Shown: positions 1 through 7,096 of the stretch, piece by piece
Position numbering within the stretch: the first letter of the stretch is position 1
Layout of the letters: each line of letters opens with the position of its first letter
From: Bordetella parapertussis
GTDB taxonomy: Bacteria > Pseudomonadota > Gammaproteobacteria > Burkholderiales > SG8-41
Assembly: GCA_945870465.1 (NCBI GenBank)
Contig: CAMBSS010000078.1
Span: forward strand, 1 to 19,705
Length of the DNA stretch: 19,705 nucleotides
Direction of reading: 5' to 3'
Made by a program: the position numbers and the translations under genes
Notes under the pieces: generated by a model
What the model was told of the DNA's origin: nothing
Database searches by the model: none
The model's input: the letters and a program-made list of their open reading frames with translations, nothing else

Positions 1-168
1 GCGACCATCCGGCATCACCGTGCTGCGCATGGGTGCACCCCACCGCGATACCACGGTCTCATAGCGCGCGCCGTGCCAGGTGGACTGTACAGCGGGCAGA
101 TCCGCCGTATCAGTCGCGCAACCGGCAAACAGAACGATCGAGAGTATTCCGACGTTAGCTAATTGCAT
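1..168 (-). CDS. Putative small lipoprotein, N-terminal part (runs off the left edge)
   Basis: The 56 codons read leftwards from an ATG at 168 remain open to the window edge, so only the N-terminus is seen. The protein begins with a short hydrophobic stretch (residues 6-16) ending in FAGC, with Cys17 as the probable lipidated residue of a signal peptidase II site; the n-region carries no Lys/Arg, which weakens the signal. After a short polar linker comes a W-G-A-R-Y-E...WGAP pattern, reminiscent of small uncharacterised proteobacterial lipoproteins. No clear Shine-Dalgarno sequence is seen. The product is probably an envelope protein of unknown function. It is transcribed away from the enolase-superfamily gene's 3' end, 207 bases distant. 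Confidence 0.55.
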   Translation of the reverse strand, partial: MQLANVGILSIVLFAGCATDTADLPAVQSTWHGARYETVVSRWGAPMRSTVMPDGR

Positions 169-375
169 CGCGGATGCATTGCCCAGGAGTGGTGATTGAA
201 CGATTAGAGCCGGAATCTGCGGCCGCGTTCCCGTGATTTCGGTTATCACCCTGCGCGGCCAGCATGGCAAACCTCGATTCCTTGCCCTCCCGTGCGCTCG
301 CATCAGGCCTTCGTTTAACAGGTATTTGTCACGCTAGTCCGCGCCCCCGGTCATGTCAACCGCAAGAGACCCGCG

Positions 376-1473
376 TTACTTCATCCTCAACTTCTCAATC
401 ATTTTCGGATCAGGGTCTACCCCCAGCCCCGGCCCCTGCGGTACCGCAATGCACCCGTTTTTGTCAGGGTGTATCGCATCGTGCAGAGGGTTCTCGGCAA
501 AGTCTGCGTCGTAGCGCTCGACCAGGCTTTCGCCCGCCATCGCGGCTATGCAATGAATGGATGCCAGCAACCCGGGTCCGAAGTACGCGGAATGCGGCAC
601 CACGGTCACGCCGTATGCTTCAGCGAGCGCCATGACTTTGCGCATCTGCGTCACGCCGCCGACCTTGGTAATGCTCGGTTGTGCATACGAAAGCGCGGCG
701 TGCTCGAACATGCTTTTGAATTCCGGCAGCATGGCGTTCTCGCCGGCCGCGGTCGGGATGCCGCCGTGCGTGCGCACGCGCGCCAGCCCCGCATGGTCTT
801 CCGGCGGCCAGATCGGTTCCTCCAGCCATTTGGGATTGAACTCCTGCAGCGTGCGCGCCATCGCGATGGCCTCATCAATGGTCCACGGGCAATTGCAATC
901 GATCATGATCGGAATATCCGGTCCCGCCGCGACACGCGCGGCTTTGATCGGCGCAACGGTGATTTCGTGCAGTTTGATATGGCGGTAGCCGCGCTTCAAC
1001 GCGCGCTCGACATAGTGCGTCACCGCCGCGGGTTCGCCGTAACGCAAAAGGCTCGCATAGGCGGGCAGTTCCTTGCGCGAAGAGCCGCCGAGCAAGCGGT
1101 AAAGCGGCAAATTCGCCAGCTTGCCCGCGATGTCCCACAACGCGATGTCGATGGCTGACAGCGCATACATCGCCGGACCATTGCGGCCGACGCCGCCGAG
1201 ACCGCGCTGCAGTTCATCGACGAGGGTCGCCAGCTGCGTGGGATCGCGGCCGACGCACATCGGGCCTATGAACGAATCAAGCGCCGCTTTGGTCGCGGTA
1301 AAAATGCGGTGGCCGAAACCTTCTCCCCAGCCGATCACGCCTTCATCGGTGTCTATGCGCACCAGCAGCGTGTCCATGCTGGTGCGCGGCTTGCCGCCCT
1401 GCTTCGGCAGCACACTGCCTTCGATGATCATCGGCATGGTGACGACGATGGTTTCGACTTTGGTGATTTTCAT
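376..1473 (-). CDS. Mandelate racemase/muconate lactonizing enzyme family protein (enolase superfamily)
   Basis: This 365-residue protein has the usual two-domain layout: a capping domain (about 1-125) and a TIM-barrel (about 130-345). Visible active-site elements are K167-x-H169 on the second barrel strand, metal ligands Asp192, Glu218 (in the WLEEP motif) and Glu245 (in AGEN), and His294 in the VPHS motif. The enzyme should use Mg2+ to abstract a proton alpha to a carboxylate, giving racemization, cycloisomerization or sugar-acid dehydration; the substrate cannot be read from sequence. The Asp that normally pairs with the catalytic His on the preceding strand appears as Ser267 (PSITKVGG). 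Start: ATG with GAGGAAGGG six bases upstream. It is divergent from a Bug binding protein gene, which suggests a carboxylate substrate (inference). Length is normal for the family and it is probably cytoplasmic. Confidence 0.9.
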   Translation of the reverse strand: MKITKVETIVVTMPMIIEGSVLPKQGGKPRTSMDTLLVRIDTDEGVIGWGEGFGHRIFTATKAALDSFIGPMCVGRDPTQLATLVDELQRGLGGVGRNGPAMYALSAIDIALWDIAGKLANLPLYRLLGGSSRKELPAYASLLRYGEPAAVTHYVERALKRGYRHIKLHEITVAPIKAARVAAGPDIPIMIDCNCPWTIDEAIAMARTLQEFNPKWLEEPIWPPEDHAGLARVRTHGGIPTAAGENAMLPEFKSMFEHAALSYAQPSITKVGGVTQMRKVMALAEAYGVTVVPHSAYFGPGLLASIHCIAAMAGESLVERYDADFAENPLHDAIHPDKNGCIAVPQGPGLGVDPDPKMIEKLRMK

Positions 1474-1537
1474 TGCCGGCCCTTCCTCATTTCGCGTGGA
1501 GCGTGGAAGTGTAACAGCCCGGCGCGATGGATGAAGC

Positions 1538-1550
1538 GCGCACTATGCGC
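1538..1550. promoter_or_regulatory. Small inverted repeat in the divergent intergenic region
   Basis: The 118-base gap between the divergent enolase-superfamily gene and the first binding-protein gene contains the perfect inverted repeat GCGCA-CTA-TGCGC. It sits about 40 bases before the plus-strand start codon, a place where an operator could lie. No convincing promoter pair was found around it, and no regulator gene is encoded in the window. In GC-rich DNA a 5-base arm can occur by chance, so this is only a candidate. Confidence 0.2.
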
Positions 1551-1591
1551 TAGACTGCCTTTTCGCCGCACGACAGATCCCGGGGGAGACT

Positions 1592-2560
1592 ATGCGTTTG
1601 CTGTTCCGTTTGCTATGCACGGTCGCCGTGCCGCTGTTGCTCGCTTGCGCCGCCGGCGCGCAGTCCTATCCGGACAAGCCGATACGCCTGCTGCTGCCGT
1701 TTCCGGTCGGCGGACCGAGCGACATTACCGGTCGCGCCGTCGCCCTCAAGCTCGGCGAGCAGATGGGTGCGAACTTCGTGCCCGACAACCGCGCGGGCGC
1801 CGGCGGCAACCTAGGGCTTACGCTCGCTGCGCGGGCGGCGCCCGACGGCTATACGCTGCTGGTGACATCTTCTTCGATCGCGGTGAGCCCTTCGCTTTAC
1901 GCCAAACTCGATTACGACGCAGTAAAGGACTTCGTGCCGATCGCGCGGCTGGCGCAGATTCCCAACGTGCTGCTGGTGCATCCGGGTGTGCAGGCGAAAA
2001 CGCTGAAGGAGTTCGTGGCGCTCGCGCGCGCGAACCCGGGCAAGCTCAACTATGGCTCGGGCGGCGCCGGCACCACCAATCATCTCGCCAATGAACTGCT
2101 GATGAGCCTCGAAAAAATAAATCTCGTGCACGTGCCGTACAAAGGCGCCTCGGTCGCGGTGTTTTCTTTGATCGGCGGCGAAGTCGATGAAGTGGTGGTC
2201 GCCGTGGCATCGGCATTGCCGCAGATACGCGCCGGCAAGGTGCGTGCGCTGGCCGTGCTGTCCGAGCAACGCGCGCCCACGCTGCCCGACGTGCCGACCT
2301 CGAAGGAAGCCGGCATCGACAATTTCGTGATGCCGATATGGTTCGGCATGTTCGCGCCGGCCGCGACGCCGCGCGACATTCTCGCGCGCCTCAACCGCGA
2401 AGTGACCAAGGCCATGGTCGCGCCGGATTTCCGCGAGCGGCTCGCCGCTGCGGGCGTCGACCCGTGGCTGGGCTCGCCGGATGAACTCGCCAATCTGGTG
2501 AAGAGCGAGATGGCGCGTTACGCCGCAATCATCAAAAAAGCCGGCCTGCGCCCGGAATAA
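1592..2560 (+). CDS. Tripartite tricarboxylate transporter substrate-binding protein (Bug family), copy 1
   Basis: This 322-residue periplasmic binding protein has a Sec signal peptide (hydrophobic residues about 3-20) with likely cleavage after AGA23, giving a mature N-terminus QSYPDKP, typical of the family. An LLAC at 16-19 resembles a lipobox, but Leu at -2 is unusual and the AGA site fits better. Family landmarks are PDGYTLL (84-90), NYGSGGAG followed by NHLANE (153-168) and HVPYKG (180-185). Bug proteins bind carboxylates such as tricarboxylates, dicarboxylates or aromatic acids and feed TctAB-type permeases; many are orphans, as here. Start: ATG with CGGGGGAG upstream. Length matches the usual 320-330. 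The gap after the stop is filled by an inverted-repeat element. Confidence 0.93.
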   Translation: MRLLFRLLCTVAVPLLLACAAGAQSYPDKPIRLLLPFPVGGPSDITGRAVALKLGEQMGANFVPDNRAGAGGNLGLTLAARAAPDGYTLLVTSSSIAVSPSLYAKLDYDAVKDFVPIARLAQIPNVLLVHPGVQAKTLKEFVALARANPGKLNYGSGGAGTTNHLANELLMSLEKINLVHVPYKGASVAVFSLIGGEVDEVVVAVASALPQIRAGKVRALAVLSEQRAPTLPDVPTSKEAGIDNFVMPIWFGMFAPAATPRDILARLNREVTKAMVAPDFRERLAAAGVDPWLGSPDELANLVKSEMARYAAIIKKAGLRPE

Positions 2561-2568
2561 AAATTTAA

Positions 2569-2763
2569 ATCTTGAACTGCAAAAATTCTAAAATCCAAAG
2601 CTTCACCGCAAAGGACGCGAAGGACGCAAAGGAAATTCAAAGGAATACAGAAAAAGATTCGCGAATCAATTTCTATACGCCGCAAGCAAAAAATAGCGAA
2701 ACGGAATCCCGATCGGTTCTGAAGCTTTCCTTCGCGTCCTTCGCGTCCTTTGCGGTTCAAGAT
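2569..2763. repeat. Dispersed inverted-repeat element, copy 1 (AAGGACGC-type units)
   Basis: The element fills most of the 317-base gap between Bug copy 1 and the MmgE/PrpD gene. Its left arm (2601-2632) is made of about three 9-nt units, AAAGGACGC / GAAGGACGC; the right arm (2725-2758) is the reverse complement, TCCTTCGCG repeated. Outer ends also pair: ATCTTGAACTGC at 2569-2580 against GCGGTTCAAGAT at 2752-2763. The central part (about 2633-2724) is AT-richer than the surroundings. A further partial right arm lies at 2769-2783. Such units translate as TAKDAKDAK-like or FASFAV-like peptides, a familiar false-ORF signature of intergenic repeats in several Gram-negative genomes. Both strands could fold into a long hairpin, so it may influence transcript ends between the two genes (inference). 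Confidence 0.8.
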
Positions 2764-2877
2764 CGAATGCGTCCTTTGCGGTTACAGGTTTAGGTCTTTT
2801 CATTTAGCGTAACGGGCCTTATCATGGCCCTGCCAGCCGGCGCAGAGACCGGCACGGCGACCCCGAAGGAGACTCCC

Positions 2878-4263
2878 ATGGCAGGCGAAGTGACCCAGGT
2901 ACTGGCCCAGTTCGCGGCCTCGCTCAAATACGAAGACATCCCCGAGCGCACCCGCGAATACTGCAAGAACATCCTGCTCGACACGCTGGCCTGCGCCGTG
3001 GCCGGCCACCAGGGCGAGGAAACCCACCAGCTTGCAGCGCTAGCGTCCAGCCTCGCGCAATCCAACGAAAACAGCGTGATCGGCGGCGACCGCCTGTCGC
3101 TCGCCGGCGCGACAATGTTGAACGGCTACCTGATCACCGCCGTGACGATGTGCGACATCCACCGCTCCACCCTCACCCACGTGACGCCGGAAGTCATACC
3201 GCCAGCGCTCGCCATAGCCGAGCGCGACGGGCTGTCGGGCCGCGACCTGCTGGTTGCGATCGCCGCCGGTTGCGAAATCACGACGCGGGTCGGGCTCGGT
3301 CTCGATTACCCGGAAGCGCGCAAACGCGGCTGGCACGGGCCTGGCGTCATTGGGCCGTTCGGCTCCGCCGCGGCAGTCGGTCGATTAATCGGGCTTGATG
3401 CCGCGCTCATGGCAAAAGCTTTCGGTCTCGCTGGCAGCCAGTCGGCCGGCACCTTCGCCGCGTGGGGCACGCCCACCGTCAAATTCCATCAGTGCCGAGG
3501 CGCGCTGTCGGGACTGATGGCAGCGCTGCTCGCGCAGCAGGATTTCCTCACTACCAGCGAATTCCTCACGCACAAGGACGGCGGCCTCTACAACACGTAC
3601 TCGAACGGCGGGCGTCCCGCAGACGCAGTCGCGGAACTCGGCAAGCGCTGGGAACTGGAACAGATCGCGCTGCGCCTGTGGCCGTCGGCCTCCACCATCC
3701 AGGGCTTCATCACCGCGATGTTCGACCTCGTGGAAAAAAACAACCTGCGGCCGGAACAGGTGAAAAAACTCAACGTGACAATGAGCAAAACCGCGGTCGA
3801 CATGCACGGCATCTTCCCGCGCTACAAAAGCAAGTTCGACGCACTGCTGTCCACCCATTACGCGGCGGCGGTGATACTGCACGACCGTGAGTTGACGCTC
3901 GCGCAGTTCGAACCGGCGCGCTACGACGATCCGAAATTGCGCAAATTCGCCGCGGAAAACGTTGACGTCGCGATAGATCCGGCACTCTCCGGCGTGCAGG
4001 CCGTGGTCGAGGCGCACACCACCGACGGCAAAACACTCAGCATGCGCTGCGATCATCCGCGCGGCTCCGCTGAAAACCCGCTCACGCGCGCGCAGATCGA
4101 AACCAAGTTCCGTACTTATGCCGCGGCCCGGCTGCCGCAGGCCAGCGTCGACGCGGTCATCGAATCGGTGGCGCGCATCGAGGACCTCAAGTCGACGCGC
4201 ACGCTCATGGACCTGCTGCGCGCGGGCGGCGAAAAAAGAATCCGCAAGTCGGCCGCGGCATAG
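2878..4263 (+). CDS. MmgE/PrpD family protein
   Basis: This 461-residue protein belongs to the family of 2-methylcitrate dehydratase (PrpD), cis-aconitate decarboxylase and iminodisuccinate epimerase. Typical features are the helical N-terminus with LLDTLACAVAG (about 33-43), the DIHRST...HVTPEVIPPALAIAE segment (about 92-115), and the glycine-rich GWHGPGVIGPFGSAAA block (about 149-164). The reaction is probably on a small di- or tricarboxylate, but it cannot be called 2-methylcitrate dehydratase because no prpB/prpC partners are present. The start is at 2878, where AAGGAGA lies five bases upstream; an in-frame ATG at 2824 has no ribosome binding site and would add 18 residues unlike the family. 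It lies between two Bug binding-protein genes on the same strand, and repeat elements occupy both gaps. Confidence 0.9.
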   Translation: MAGEVTQVLAQFAASLKYEDIPERTREYCKNILLDTLACAVAGHQGEETHQLAALASSLAQSNENSVIGGDRLSLAGATMLNGYLITAVTMCDIHRSTLTHVTPEVIPPALAIAERDGLSGRDLLVAIAAGCEITTRVGLGLDYPEARKRGWHGPGVIGPFGSAAAVGRLIGLDAALMAKAFGLAGSQSAGTFAAWGTPTVKFHQCRGALSGLMAALLAQQDFLTTSEFLTHKDGGLYNTYSNGGRPADAVAELGKRWELEQIALRLWPSASTIQGFITAMFDLVEKNNLRPEQVKKLNVTMSKTAVDMHGIFPRYKSKFDALLSTHYAAAVILHDRELTLAQFEPARYDDPKLRKFAAENVDVAIDPALSGVQAVVEAHTTDGKTLSMRCDHPRGSAENPLTRAQIETKFRTYAAARLPQASVDAVIESVARIEDLKSTRTLMDLLRAGGEKRIRKSAAA

Positions 4264-4275
4264 AAAATGCCAAGA

Positions 4276-4428
4276 GCTTTCACCGCGAAGGACGCAAAGG
4301 TAGCCCAAAACAAAAATAAGATGGATGCGCCATACCAAGCCGCCACGCCTGAACTGAAGGTTTAAACGCATCATTGTCGGGGTTCAAGTTTTGCCTTTGC
4401 GTCCTTCGCGTCCTTTGCAGTTCAAGAT
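4276..4428. repeat. Dispersed inverted-repeat element, copy 2 (AAGGACGC-type units)
   Basis: A second copy of the element fills the 190-base gap between the MmgE/PrpD gene and Bug copy 2. The left arm (4276-4300) reads GAGCTTTCACCGCGAAGG then ACGCAAAGG; the right arm (4392-4428) is TTGCGTCCTTCGCGTCC followed by TTTGCAGTTCAAGAT. The right end matches copy 1 almost base for base and has the same orientation, while the interior (4301-4391) is unrelated in length and sequence as far as I can see. The left outer ATCTTGAA end seen in copy 1 is not recognisable here. Its right end finishes only 11 bases before the GGGGGAG ribosome binding site of the next gene. Confidence 0.75.
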
Positions 4429-4453
4429 GGAGTAGCAAACGGGGGAGTTCCAC

Positions 4454-5437
4454 ATGAATAAGTCGTATGTGCTCAACGCGCTGCTTGCCATATTTTCGGC
4501 TCTTGCTGCGGCGCCAGCCACCGCGCAAACCACGGACTATCCGAACCGCCCCGTACGCATCATCGTGCCGCAGACCGCGGGCGGCGCGGTCGACATCGTG
4601 GCGCGCGCCATCGCGCAAAAACTCAGCGAGTCATGGGGCCAGCAGGTGATCATCGACAATCGCCCGGGCGCCAACGGCATCATCGGCATGGAAGCTGTCG
4701 CCAAGGCCAAGCCCGACGGCTACACGCTGGGCGCGCCGTTCACCTCGGTGCTCGCGATTAATCCATTCGTTTATAAAACTCTGCCATACGACGCGTTCCG
4801 CGACTTTGCACCGGTCATGCAGAGCGTCGCCAACGTGATTGTGCTCGTCGTCCACCCGTCGTTGCCGGTGCGTTCGGTGAAAGACCTCGTGGCGCTCGGC
4901 AAATCGCGCCCGGGCGATCTCGTCTACGGCTCTTTCGGCGTCGGCAACCTCACCCACCTTGCCGGCGAACTGCTGCGCATGGAGACCAAAATGAAAATGG
5001 TGCACGTGCCGTACAAGGGCGAGACGCCGGCAGTAACGGATTTGATCGGTGGCCAATACGTGTTGCTGTTCTCGACTTCGGCGGGCGTGTTCGCGCACAT
5101 CAAGGAAGGCCGCTTGCGGCTGCTTGCGACCGGCGGCGAAAAAAGCGCCGCAGCTTATCCCAATGCGCCGACGATGGCTGAAGCCGGTTTTCCCGGCGCC
5201 GGCGTGACGGGCTGGTCGGGGCTTGCGATGCCTGCGGGCACGCCGCCCGAAATCGTGCAGAAGTTTTCACGTGAAGCCGCGCGCCATGTGAAATCGGCGG
5301 AAATGAGCGAACGGCTTACCGCGCTCGGCGCCGAGCCGGTCGGCAGTTCGCCGGAAGAATTCACTGCATTCATAAAATCGGAAGCGACGAAGTGGTCGCG
5401 TGTAATTCGCGAGGCCGGTATTTCGTTGAGTCCGTAG
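4454..5437 (+). CDS. Tripartite tricarboxylate transporter substrate-binding protein (Bug family), copy 2
   Basis: This 327-residue periplasmic solute-binding protein has a signal peptide with Lys3 in the n-region, hydrophobic residues about 6-20 and probable cleavage after ATA24 (mature QTTDYPNRP). Family landmarks are PDGYTL (87-92), VYGSFGVGNLTHLAGE (157-172) and HVPYKG (184-189). It should bind an organic acid for a TctAB-like permease encoded elsewhere. Start: ATG with GGGGGAG upstream. It is the last gene of the plus-strand series and converges with Bug copy 3, with only 19 bases between stop codons. Sequence differences in the ligand-contact region relative to copies 1 and 3 suggest a different ligand rather than a recent duplication (inference). 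Confidence 0.93.
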   Translation: MNKSYVLNALLAIFSALAAAPATAQTTDYPNRPVRIIVPQTAGGAVDIVARAIAQKLSESWGQQVIIDNRPGANGIIGMEAVAKAKPDGYTLGAPFTSVLAINPFVYKTLPYDAFRDFAPVMQSVANVIVLVVHPSLPVRSVKDLVALGKSRPGDLVYGSFGVGNLTHLAGELLRMETKMKMVHVPYKGETPAVTDLIGGQYVLLFSTSAGVFAHIKEGRLRLLATGGEKSAAAYPNAPTMAEAGFPGAGVTGWSGLAMPAGTPPEIVQKFSREAARHVKSAEMSERLTALGAEPVGSSPEEFTAFIKSEATKWSRVIREAGISLSP

Positions 5438-5448
5438 CTGACAGGTCT

Positions 5449-5466
5449 GCCCGATTCTAATCGGGC
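5449..5466. terminator. Palindrome at the convergent 3' ends (possible bidirectional terminator)
   Basis: The sequence GCCCGATT-CT-AATCGGGC is a perfect palindromic hairpin lying between the convergent Bug copies 2 and 3. The TAG stop codon of the minus-strand gene falls in its centre (5457-5459). There is no T-tract on either side, so it is not a classical intrinsic terminator; it may act as a transcript-end stabiliser or a weak barrier. Confidence 0.45.
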
Positions 5467-6422
5467 TTCGCACCCGATGCTTTCACCACTTGCGCCCACT
5501 TGGCGAGCTCCGCCTTGATGAACGCGCCGAATTCCCCCGGCGTGCCGCCGACCAGTTCGGTCCCCAGTTCGGCATAGCGGTCGCGCAAGGAAGGCAGTAC
5601 GCGGTTTATTTCGGCGTTCAGCCGCGCGATGATGATGGGCGGCGTTTTCGCGGGGGCCAGCAACCCAAACCAGCCAGTGACCACGTAACCGGGCAAACCC
5701 GCTTCGGCCATGGTTGGAATTTCCGGCGCTATTGAAGCGCGTTGCGGACCGGTGGCCGCCAACGCTTTCGCGCGGCCTGCGCGCACGTGCTGAATAATGG
5801 CAGTAGTGCTGCTGAAAACGATCTGCACTTCGCCGGCCAGCAACGCGGTCACCGACGGGCCCGAGCCTTTGTACGGCACGTGCACCATCTCGACACCCGC
5901 CATGGTCTTGAACAACTCGCCAGCCAGGTGGTTGGCGCTGCCGTTGCCTGACGACCCGTAGTTCAGATGGCGCGGATTCGCCTTGGCGTAGGCAATCAGC
6001 TCCCGCACCATGTTCAGCGCGCCGCCCCCGCGCATCGACAGGAAATACTGGCTGTATACGACCTGCGCGATAGGCGCGAAATCGCGCACCGCGTCGTACG
6101 GCAATTTCGGGTGCAGACCCGGATTCACCGCGAACTCCGGCGACACCATGATCAGCGTATAGCCGTCGGGCGGCGCCTTCGCTGCGAGGTCGATGCCGAG
6201 GATGCTGCCGGCGCCGGGACGGTTGTCGACGATGAACGACTGGCCCATCGTCTCCGACAGCTTTTGCGCGATGATGCGCGCGCTGATGTCGGTGCCACCG
6301 CCCGCAGCGAGCCCGACGATGACGCGCACCGATTTTTCGGGATACTGCGCGCCGTGGGCAAACGGCAGTGCGAAAAAAATGATTACGATGCCGGCAATGG
6401 CCAGCGATACCAGTGAACTCAT
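5457..6422 (-). CDS. Tripartite tricarboxylate transporter substrate-binding protein (Bug family), copy 3
   Basis: This 321-residue protein has an N-terminal signal peptide (hydrophobic about 5-21) and probable cleavage after HGA25, leaving QYPEKSVRV as the mature start. Landmarks are PDGYTL (85-90), NYGSSGNGSANHLAGE (154-169) and HVPYKG (181-186), as expected for a periplasmic carboxylate-binding protein. I place the start at the ATG at 6422 because AGAGGAGAA lies just upstream; an in-frame TTG at 6443 precedes that ribosome binding site and is not credible. No permease gene is adjacent. It points away from the DUF488 gene's 3' end, and the 128-base gap upstream holds a palindromic repeat that may supply part of its promoter. 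Confidence 0.92.
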   Translation of the reverse strand: MSSLVSLAIAGIVIIFFALPFAHGAQYPEKSVRVIVGLAAGGGTDISARIIAQKLSETMGQSFIVDNRPGAGSILGIDLAAKAPPDGYTLIMVSPEFAVNPGLHPKLPYDAVRDFAPIAQVVYSQYFLSMRGGGALNMVRELIAYAKANPRHLNYGSSGNGSANHLAGELFKTMAGVEMVHVPYKGSGPSVTALLAGEVQIVFSSTTAIIQHVRAGRAKALAATGPQRASIAPEIPTMAEAGLPGYVVTGWFGLLAPAKTPPIIIARLNAEINRVLPSLRDRYAELGTELVGGTPGEFGAFIKAELAKWAQVVKASGAKPD

Positions 6423-6454
6423 GCGTTCTCCTCTCTCAGGCAAGACCCGGTTTA

Positions 6455-6510
6455 CCGTTATACCCGCGCAGGCGGGTATCCAGAAGAAGTTGGATTCCTG
6501 GGTTCCCGGC
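6455..6510. repeat. Degenerate dRS3-like palindromic repeat
   Basis: ATACCCGC-GCAG-GCGGGTAT (6460-6479) is a perfect 8-base stem with a four-base loop, followed by TCCAG and, about 15 bases on, a decayed second half (ATTCCTGGGTTCCCGG, then CTACGCGGAAACGA). This is the layout of the widespread CCCGCG...CGGG-ATCCAG repeats related to Neisseria dRS3 (known from those genomes; here recognised by pattern). The ATTCCC form is altered to ATACCC in the intact half. It lies upstream of Bug copy 3 and downstream of the DUF488 gene. Confidence 0.7.
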
Positions 6511-6550
6511 TACGCGGAAACGACAAAAGTGTTTTTTACTTTCCTAACAT

Positions 6551-7096
6551 TTAAAGCGCCAGGCCGAGCTGGACGCAACCGTCATAGACTACTTGCGCAC
6601 GGTCATCGAGCCGCGCCCCCGCGCGCAGCGTATGGGCGCGCACGTCCTGCGGCCCCATCAGGTGCAGCACCTCGATGCCGCGCGCGAGCAGGGCGTCGGC
6701 AATGAAGGAGCGGTGGCAATGCTCGGGATGGGTTTCCGCACACATGAAGGCCGTGGTGCGCACCTTGCCCAGCGCGATCAGTCGTGCAAGCGCGCTCTGG
6801 AATTCGGCGGTCGCCATATGCTCGGCGTAACCGCGGTGCGCCGCGTCATCGAGCGCCAGGTGCGGCGAATCGCCGTGCGGCCGCCGCATGCCGCCCAGCG
6901 GCACGCCTTCCCACACATACTGAATCGCATGCGCTTTCAGTACCGGGTCGAGCGCCATGCGCGCGAACTGCGGGTTGCGGCGCGAGCGCGGGTAAGCGCG
7001 CACGTCGACCAGGCATTCGATGCGCGCGCCCTTCAGCAGCGTGACGATATTTTCGCTCGGACGGTTGCCGTGACCGATGGTGTATAGGGTGGTCAA
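6551..7096 (-). CDS. DUF488 family protein
   Basis: This 181-residue protein carries the DUF488 signature: YTIGHGNR at the N-terminus (5-12), LVDVRAYPRSRRNPQF (about 29-44), a WEGVPLGG segment (about 62-69), and MCAETHPEHCHRSFIAD (about 117-133). The Cys/Glu/His-rich last motif suggests a catalytic or metal site, but no biochemical role is established for the family to my knowledge. The start is a TTG at 7096 whose bases overlap the TGA of the upstream oxidoreductase gene (TTGA), so translation is probably coupled; this places the TIGH motif at the expected distance from the N-terminus. It is probably cytoplasmic, with no signal peptide. Length is normal. Confidence 0.88.
   Translation of the reverse strand: MTTLYTIGHGNRPSENIVTLLKGARIECLVDVRAYPRSRRNPQFARMALDPVLKAHAIQYVWEGVPLGGMRRPHGDSPHLALDDAAHRGYAEHMATAEFQSALARLIALGKVRTTAFMCAETHPEHCHRSFIADALLARGIEVLHLMGPQDVRAHTLRAGARLDDRAQVVYDGCVQLGLAL

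Noticed and set aside
2601..2760. CRISPR-like array
   Set aside because: The repeat units are adjacent 9-nt units in two inverted arms, with no regular spacers and no cas genes nearby.
2518..2793. Small open frames on both strands encoding TAKDAKDAK-like or FASFASFAV-like peptides
   Set aside because: These are translations of the dispersed repeat arms, not genes; the 9-nt unit keeps the frame open by chance.
3385..4374. Open frame of 329 codons on the minus strand opposite the MmgE/PrpD gene
   Set aside because: It lies antisense to a conserved gene and begins inside the repeat element; no domain is recognised.
6423..6443. Upstream in-frame TTG start for Bug copy 3
   Set aside because: It would place the AGAGGAGAA ribosome binding site inside the coding region; the ATG at 6422 fits that site.
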